Assembly: GCA_904419075.1 (NCBI GenBank)
Contig: CAJFQM010000005.1
Location: forward strand, 62,001-126,000
Origin: an uncultured Clostridia bacterium
GTDB lineage: Bacteria; Bacillota; Clostridia; Christensenellales; Borkfalkiaceae
DNA length: 64,000 nucleotides
Reading direction: 5' to 3'
Position 1 is the first letter of the stretch; the number at the start of each line of letters is the position of its first letter. The position numbers and the translations under genes are program-made. This document shows, one piece after another, positions 60,638 through 64,000 of this stretch. Under the pieces are notes generated by a model that made no database searches, had not been told where the DNA came from, and saw only the letters and a list, made by a program, of their open reading frames with translations.

Positions 60638-63046
60638 ATGGGAAAGACGACGGCTTATGAAAATTTAACAGAGATTCTCAACCCGCATAAAGAGGCGGAT
60701 AAGACTTGGTTTCTCGACCTTCTGGACGGGGAAAAACAAAAGATTTATGAGGACGGGCATATTTCCGCCGTAATGAAAATGCTGAAAATTTCGCACATTC
60801 GGGGGCATAAACTCAAAATTTTGGAGGCGAAAGCGGAAATAAAGCGAATCGAGACGGAAGAGGAACATAACGCGGAAAATTATTGCAAAGTCACGGAGCT
60901 TTTGAAAGAAATCGAAACGCATAAAAAAGCGATAGATTCCTTTCGTTGTTTTTTTGACGAGCCATATTTCGCCCGCATGGATTTAACCGATCCGAAAGAG
61001 GGCTATAACAGTTACTATATCGGAAAAAAAGGGGACGTAAAGCTCGAAATTGTCGATTGGCGCGCTCCTTTGGCGAGAAAATATTATCAGAAGAGCCGTA
61101 TTTCCTTTTCCATCAACGAATACGATTATAAGACCGTGCTTCGCCGTGCTCTTCGCACAAAGGACGGAATCGTTCTGGATTTCAAAAACGAATTTCTCTC
61201 CGTACGGGATTACCTGACGGACGAAGAAATCGGCGGACGCGACGAAGAAATTCTTTTCGATCCGTATCTCAGGGAGATCATAAAAAATCGCAAAGAAGAA
61301 CCCGCCATCAAGGATATTATAGAGACGATTCAGGAAAAACAATACGAAATCATCACCTGCCCCGAGCGCAAAAATTTCGTCTTGCAGGGTTGCGCAGGGA
61401 GCGGAAAGACGATGGTCATGCTTCACAGGTTGAGTTATCTCATGTATAATAACGAGGAAATCAAGTCAAGAGACGTGCTCGTGCTTACTCCCAGCGATTC
61501 CTTCAATGCCTTTATAGACGAGCTTGCGACCATTCTCGAACTCGAACGGGTCAAGACGGTGACGATTTATGAATATTTTCTGCAAGTTCTCAAAAACGAA
61601 AACATCGATTTAAGTCAGAAAATCGATACTTCTTCCAAAGAAGAACCCGAATATCTCGCGTATGTCTATTCTCCCGCGTTCGTCGCGGACGTCAAGAAAA
61701 AGTTGGATAAAATTTACGACAGTCTGTACGGCCTTTTTACGGGAGAAGAGTGTCGGGAGTTTATCGCGCGAATCGAAAAGGAGTGTAAGGAACAGCTTTC
61801 TGCCTACGAAACGATCAAAAACGCCTCTCTGCGCGTCCGCCGTGCGGTACTCGGAGAAATTAAGGAACGGAAAGAGGGCGGGCTTTATTATACGAAACCT
61901 TTCCGAGAACTCATGAACTGCATACTCGATATAGACGATTTCTTTTCGGGAACGCTCAAAAGCGAAAACGCAAAGAATCCCAGTTATTTTTATCGTCAGC
62001 TCATGTCTTTCTACAAAAGCGCGGCCTTTACCGTTAAATATGAAGAACAGATCGTCGGCGAATCGATAACTGCTTTGAATGAACTGAAAACTTCTCTCGA
62101 AAAGGAGATAACCGATTTGAAACGCTATCGGCAGAGAATCGGCACTTTGGAAGTATATGTCTATGCCGACAGGATTCAAAAGCGCATGGCGCTGCTTTCG
62201 GAAATCGAAAAAGTTTTGGAAAAAGTAAGATTTATCGGGGAAAACGGAACTGCTTTTTCCGAGTTTTATGATTATCTCCGCGGAGAAAAAAATTTTTCCG
62301 CGCTCGGCACGGGAGAAGATTTCGTGGACGTAATCCGTTTTTTCTATAAGGAAACCGTCAAAAAAACAAAGCTCAAATTCGGCATGAAAAACAGAAGCAT
62401 GTATCCTTCCGACGCGTATGCATTATGTCAGGTATGTTCTCTTCTCGGCAAGACGCTGACGCCGAAATATGCATTTGTGTTCGTGGACGAAGCGCAGGAC
62501 ATTTCCGCGGGGGAATATGAGCTTTTACGTCGCATCAACGACAAGGCTTCCTTCGACGTGTTCGGAGATCTCGAACAGAACGTGACCGCATGGCGGGGCG
62601 TGAGAGACTGGCAAGACACTTTTCCCGATTTTGAAGTTTTTACGCTCAATCAGAATTACCGAAACACCAATCAAATCGTCGATTTTGTCTCTTCCGCGCT
62701 GAAAGTGGATATGCAGTCGATAGGTTTCAACGGTCCCGAAGTACAGCATATCGCTCCGCGGGGGATCAGTGCGTTTTTTCGGGATAAAAGAGGTTTGAAG
62801 GCGGTGATTTGTTCGGAAAAGGATAAGGACGAATACATCCGCAAGGCATACAGCGTCGTTTCGGAAAAAGGCAGAATTTCGCGCACTCGCATCAATCTCA
62901 TGACCGTCTATGAAAGTAAAGGATTGGAATTTACTTCCGTCGCCGTCATTCCCGACAATATGACTCCGAACGAAAAATATATTGCGTATACCCGCGCGTT
63001 AAAAGAACTCGCAATCGTAGATCGGGTGAAAGGCGAAAAAGAATAG
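60638..63046 (+). CDS. helD: HelD-like UvrD-family helicase
   Basis: Superfamily 1 motor that, in Bacillus HelD, removes and recycles stalled RNA polymerase. 802 residues. The N-terminal helical arm (~30-110) is followed by the family-specific PYFARMDL and IVDWRAPLARKYY (~147-159), Walker A QGCAGSGKTMVM (~250-261) inserted after, then DEAQDISAGEYELL (~616-629), a motif with WRGVRDWQDT, and LTVYESKGLEF near the end (motif V). RBS GGAGGGG precedes the ATG. Insertions between ~350 and 540 are longer than in some relatives. Other UvrD/Rep helicases lack the N-terminal arm. Confidence 0.92.
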   Translation: MGKTTAYENLTEILNPHKEADKTWFLDLLDGEKQKIYEDGHISAVMKMLKISHIRGHKLKILEAKAEIKRIETEEEHNAENYCKVTELLKEIETHKKAIDSFRCFFDEPYFARMDLTDPKEGYNSYYIGKKGDVKLEIVDWRAPLARKYYQKSRISFSINEYDYKTVLRRALRTKDGIVLDFKNEFLSVRDYLTDEEIGGRDEEILFDPYLREIIKNRKEEPAIKDIIETIQEKQYEIITCPERKNFVLQGCAGSGKTMVMLHRLSYLMYNNEEIKSRDVLVLTPSDSFNAFIDELATILELERVKTVTIYEYFLQVLKNENIDLSQKIDTSSKEEPEYLAYVYSPAFVADVKKKLDKIYDSLYGLFTGEECREFIARIEKECKEQLSAYETIKNASLRVRRAVLGEIKERKEGGLYYTKPFRELMNCILDIDDFFSGTLKSENAKNPSYFYRQLMSFYKSAAFTVKYEEQIVGESITALNELKTSLEKEITDLKRYRQRIGTLEVYVYADRIQKRMALLSEIEKVLEKVRFIGENGTAFSEFYDYLRGEKNFSALGTGEDFVDVIRFFYKETVKKTKLKFGMKNRSMYPSDAYALCQVCSLLGKTLTPKYAFVFVDEAQDISAGEYELLRRINDKASFDVFGDLEQNVTAWRGVRDWQDTFPDFEVFTLNQNYRNTNQIVDFVSSALKVDMQSIGFNGPEVQHIAPRGISAFFRDKRGLKAVICSEKDKDEYIRKAYSVVSEKGRISRTRINLMTVYESKGLEFTSVAVIPDNMTPNEKYIAYTRALKELAIVDRVKGEKE

Positions 63047-63101
63047 CCGTTAAGGAGAAGTGGTATCGGGAAGAAATCCCGAACAAGAAGGAGATGTTTT
63101 T

Positions 63102-63797
63102 ATGAAAAAGTACAATATTTTTTTAGTGGATGCAGACAATACGATTCTGAATTTTCATGCTTCCTCCGAAGCAGCGTTAAAAAGCGCTTTTGAAAGTTTC
63201 GGGGAAAAATGGAAGGAAGAATACGGCAGAAATTTTACAGATTTCAACGATTCGCTTTGGGAAAAGCTGGAACGGAAAGAAATCACCCGCGAAAGGCTTC
63301 TCGAAGAACGTTTTCCGCTTTGGCTGGAACGACTCGGAAAGGAAAGGATTTCGGGAAAAGAATTCAATACAAGATATATCGACTATCTTTCAAAACATCC
63401 GATTTATATGCCGGGAGCGGAAGAATTTCTCAGAAAGTTGAAAAGTGCCGGGAGAGTATATATCGTAACAAACGGCACATACTTCGTACAGAAATCTCGA
63501 TTCGATATCGCGAAACTTTGGGATTATATTGAAGAGGCTTTCGTTTCCGAAAAAATCGGCTGCGATAAGCCCGGAAAAGCGTATACCGATTATGTCGTGT
63601 CGCATATTCCGGATTTCGATAAATCGCGGGCGATATGGATCGGAGACAGTCTCACCGCGGATATTAAGGCGGCAAACGACGCCGGAATCGAGAGTATATG
63701 GCTGAATCCCGAAGATAAGAGTACGGAAGGCAAAGCGTTTCCCGATTATGAAGCGGATTCCTATGAGGAAATTTTGGAAATTTTGCAAATATATTGA
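63102..63797 (+). CDS. HAD family hydrolase, YjjG-like 5'-nucleotidase
   Basis: 231 residues. HAD motif I is FLVDADNTILNF (residues ~6-17; the usual DxD is DAD), motif II VYIVTNGTYFVQ (~119-130, Thr/Asn), motif III Lys in IGCDKPGKAYTD (~165-176), and motif IV IWIGDSLTADIKAANDAG (~189-206). These match YjjG-type nucleotidases of the HAD subfamily 1 with a helical cap. RBS AAGGAG. A longer in-frame reading upstream is rejected because it lacks a ribosome-binding site. 55 bp after helD, so likely co-transcribed. Confidence 0.85.
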   Translation: MKKYNIFLVDADNTILNFHASSEAALKSAFESFGEKWKEEYGRNFTDFNDSLWEKLERKEITRERLLEERFPLWLERLGKERISGKEFNTRYIDYLSKHPIYMPGAEEFLRKLKSAGRVYIVTNGTYFVQKSRFDIAKLWDYIEEAFVSEKIGCDKPGKAYTDYVVSHIPDFDKSRAIWIGDSLTADIKAANDAGIESIWLNPEDKSTEGKAFPDYEADSYEEILEILQIY

Positions 63798-63826
63798 ATT
63801 TTTTCTTCCTTTTTTCGACAATTTAT

Positions 63827-63855
63827 TTGAAAAAAGCAAAAAAATATGGTATAAT
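63827..63855 (+). promoter_or_regulatory. sigma-A promoter for the topoisomerase-type gene
   Basis: TTGAAA (63827-63832), 17-bp spacer, TATAAT (63850-63855). A short hairpin GGTTTCAAA/TTGAAATCC lies in the leader before the ATG. Confidence 0.85.
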
Positions 63856-63929
63856 TAGACGGAATACAATTTCGTGGTTTCAAATTTTTTGAAATCCCGA
63901 CAAAGAATATTATACGCTTTGAGGAAAAA

Positions 63930-64000
63930 ATGGCAACGGATAACACGAAACAAACTCAAAACCAAGCACATAGTTACAGTGCAAAAAATTTGGAGGTTCT
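63930..64000 (+). CDS. probable DNA topoisomerase IV/gyrase subunit B, 3' end outside window
   Basis: Only 24 residues are in the window. After a short polar lead (MATDNTKQTQNQAHS) the protein reads YSAKNLEVL, which is how many ParE/GyrB proteins begin just before the conserved EGLEAVRKRPGMYIG, expected right after the cut. RBS GAGGAAAA is 5-6 bases upstream, and a good promoter is 75 bases before the start. ParE versus GyrB cannot be told here; the identification rests on a few residues. Confidence 0.5.
   Translation, partial: MATDNTKQTQNQAHSYSAKNLEV

Overview
The window reads as chromosomal DNA of an endospore-forming member of the Clostridia (Bacillota). The evidence is spoIVA, a YtxC-like gene, SpoIIIE/FtsK, RNase J and RNase Y together, a lysine riboswitch, a Thr T-box, an L20-type infC leader, and strongly consensus sigma-A promoters, nearly all with a 17-bp spacer. 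Base composition is balanced, and I see no mobile elements, CRISPR arrays or rRNA. An uncultured gut lineage near the Christensenellales would fit, but that placement is inference from general resemblance only.

Layout. 1-9 kb: the 3' part of ftsK/spoIIIE, then rimO-pgsA-cinA-recA-nadE, then rny behind its own terminator and promoter. 10.9-13 kb: a GH36 alpha-galactosidase. 13.2-19 kb: tRNA-Thr(GGT) under a perfect promoter, then M42 peptidase, Nudix, aroK, panE-like, DUF445 and gltX. 19-22.2 kb, minus strand: asd-dapA-dapB under a lysine riboswitch and terminator. 22.3-27.9 kb: a YesL-like membrane protein, a methyltransferase, hslO, a TPR protein and a probable helical-repeat protein. 28-29.8 kb: spoIVA, with a sigma-E-like promoter lying inside the preceding terminator, and a 56-aa protein. 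29.8-37.5 kb: a nearly 500-bp intergenic region with two promoters, a 1057-residue repeat protein of unknown function, RNase J with a long basic N-terminal extension, and a trmR-trhP pair for wobble uridine modification. 37.5-41.5 kb: asparaginase, M3 oligopeptidase and M29 aminopeptidase, a plausible peptide and asparagine catabolism unit. 41.6-44.3 kb: a G3E (CobW) GTPase with a Cys/His tandem repeat, a second P-loop protein fused to a DUF1980-like domain, then two tiny overlapping membrane proteins. 44.3-52.8 kb: leuS (minus), a YtxC-like gene, T-box-thrS, infC-rpmI-rplT, a SpoU methylase and yebC. 53-58.6 kb: ung and mtnN (minus), a ferritin-like protein, a probably leaderless phosphopantetheinyl transferase gene (minus) overlapped by an antisense promoter, a C_GCAxxG_C_C protein, an SRPBCC protein and ychF (minus). 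58.7-64 kb: argS, helD, a HAD hydrolase and the first codons of a probable parE/gyrB.

Most of the window is housekeeping: translation, lysine/DAP synthesis, DNA repair and RNA decay. The candidates for undescribed biology are the DY-repeat protein at 30.3-33.4 kb, the two-GTPase metal locus at 41.6-43.7 kb, the small membrane protein pair at 43.85-44.23 kb, the ferritin-like protein at 54.5 kb, and the leaderless/antisense arrangement around 55.9-56.5 kb. All functional statements rest on reading motifs by eye; no database search was possible.
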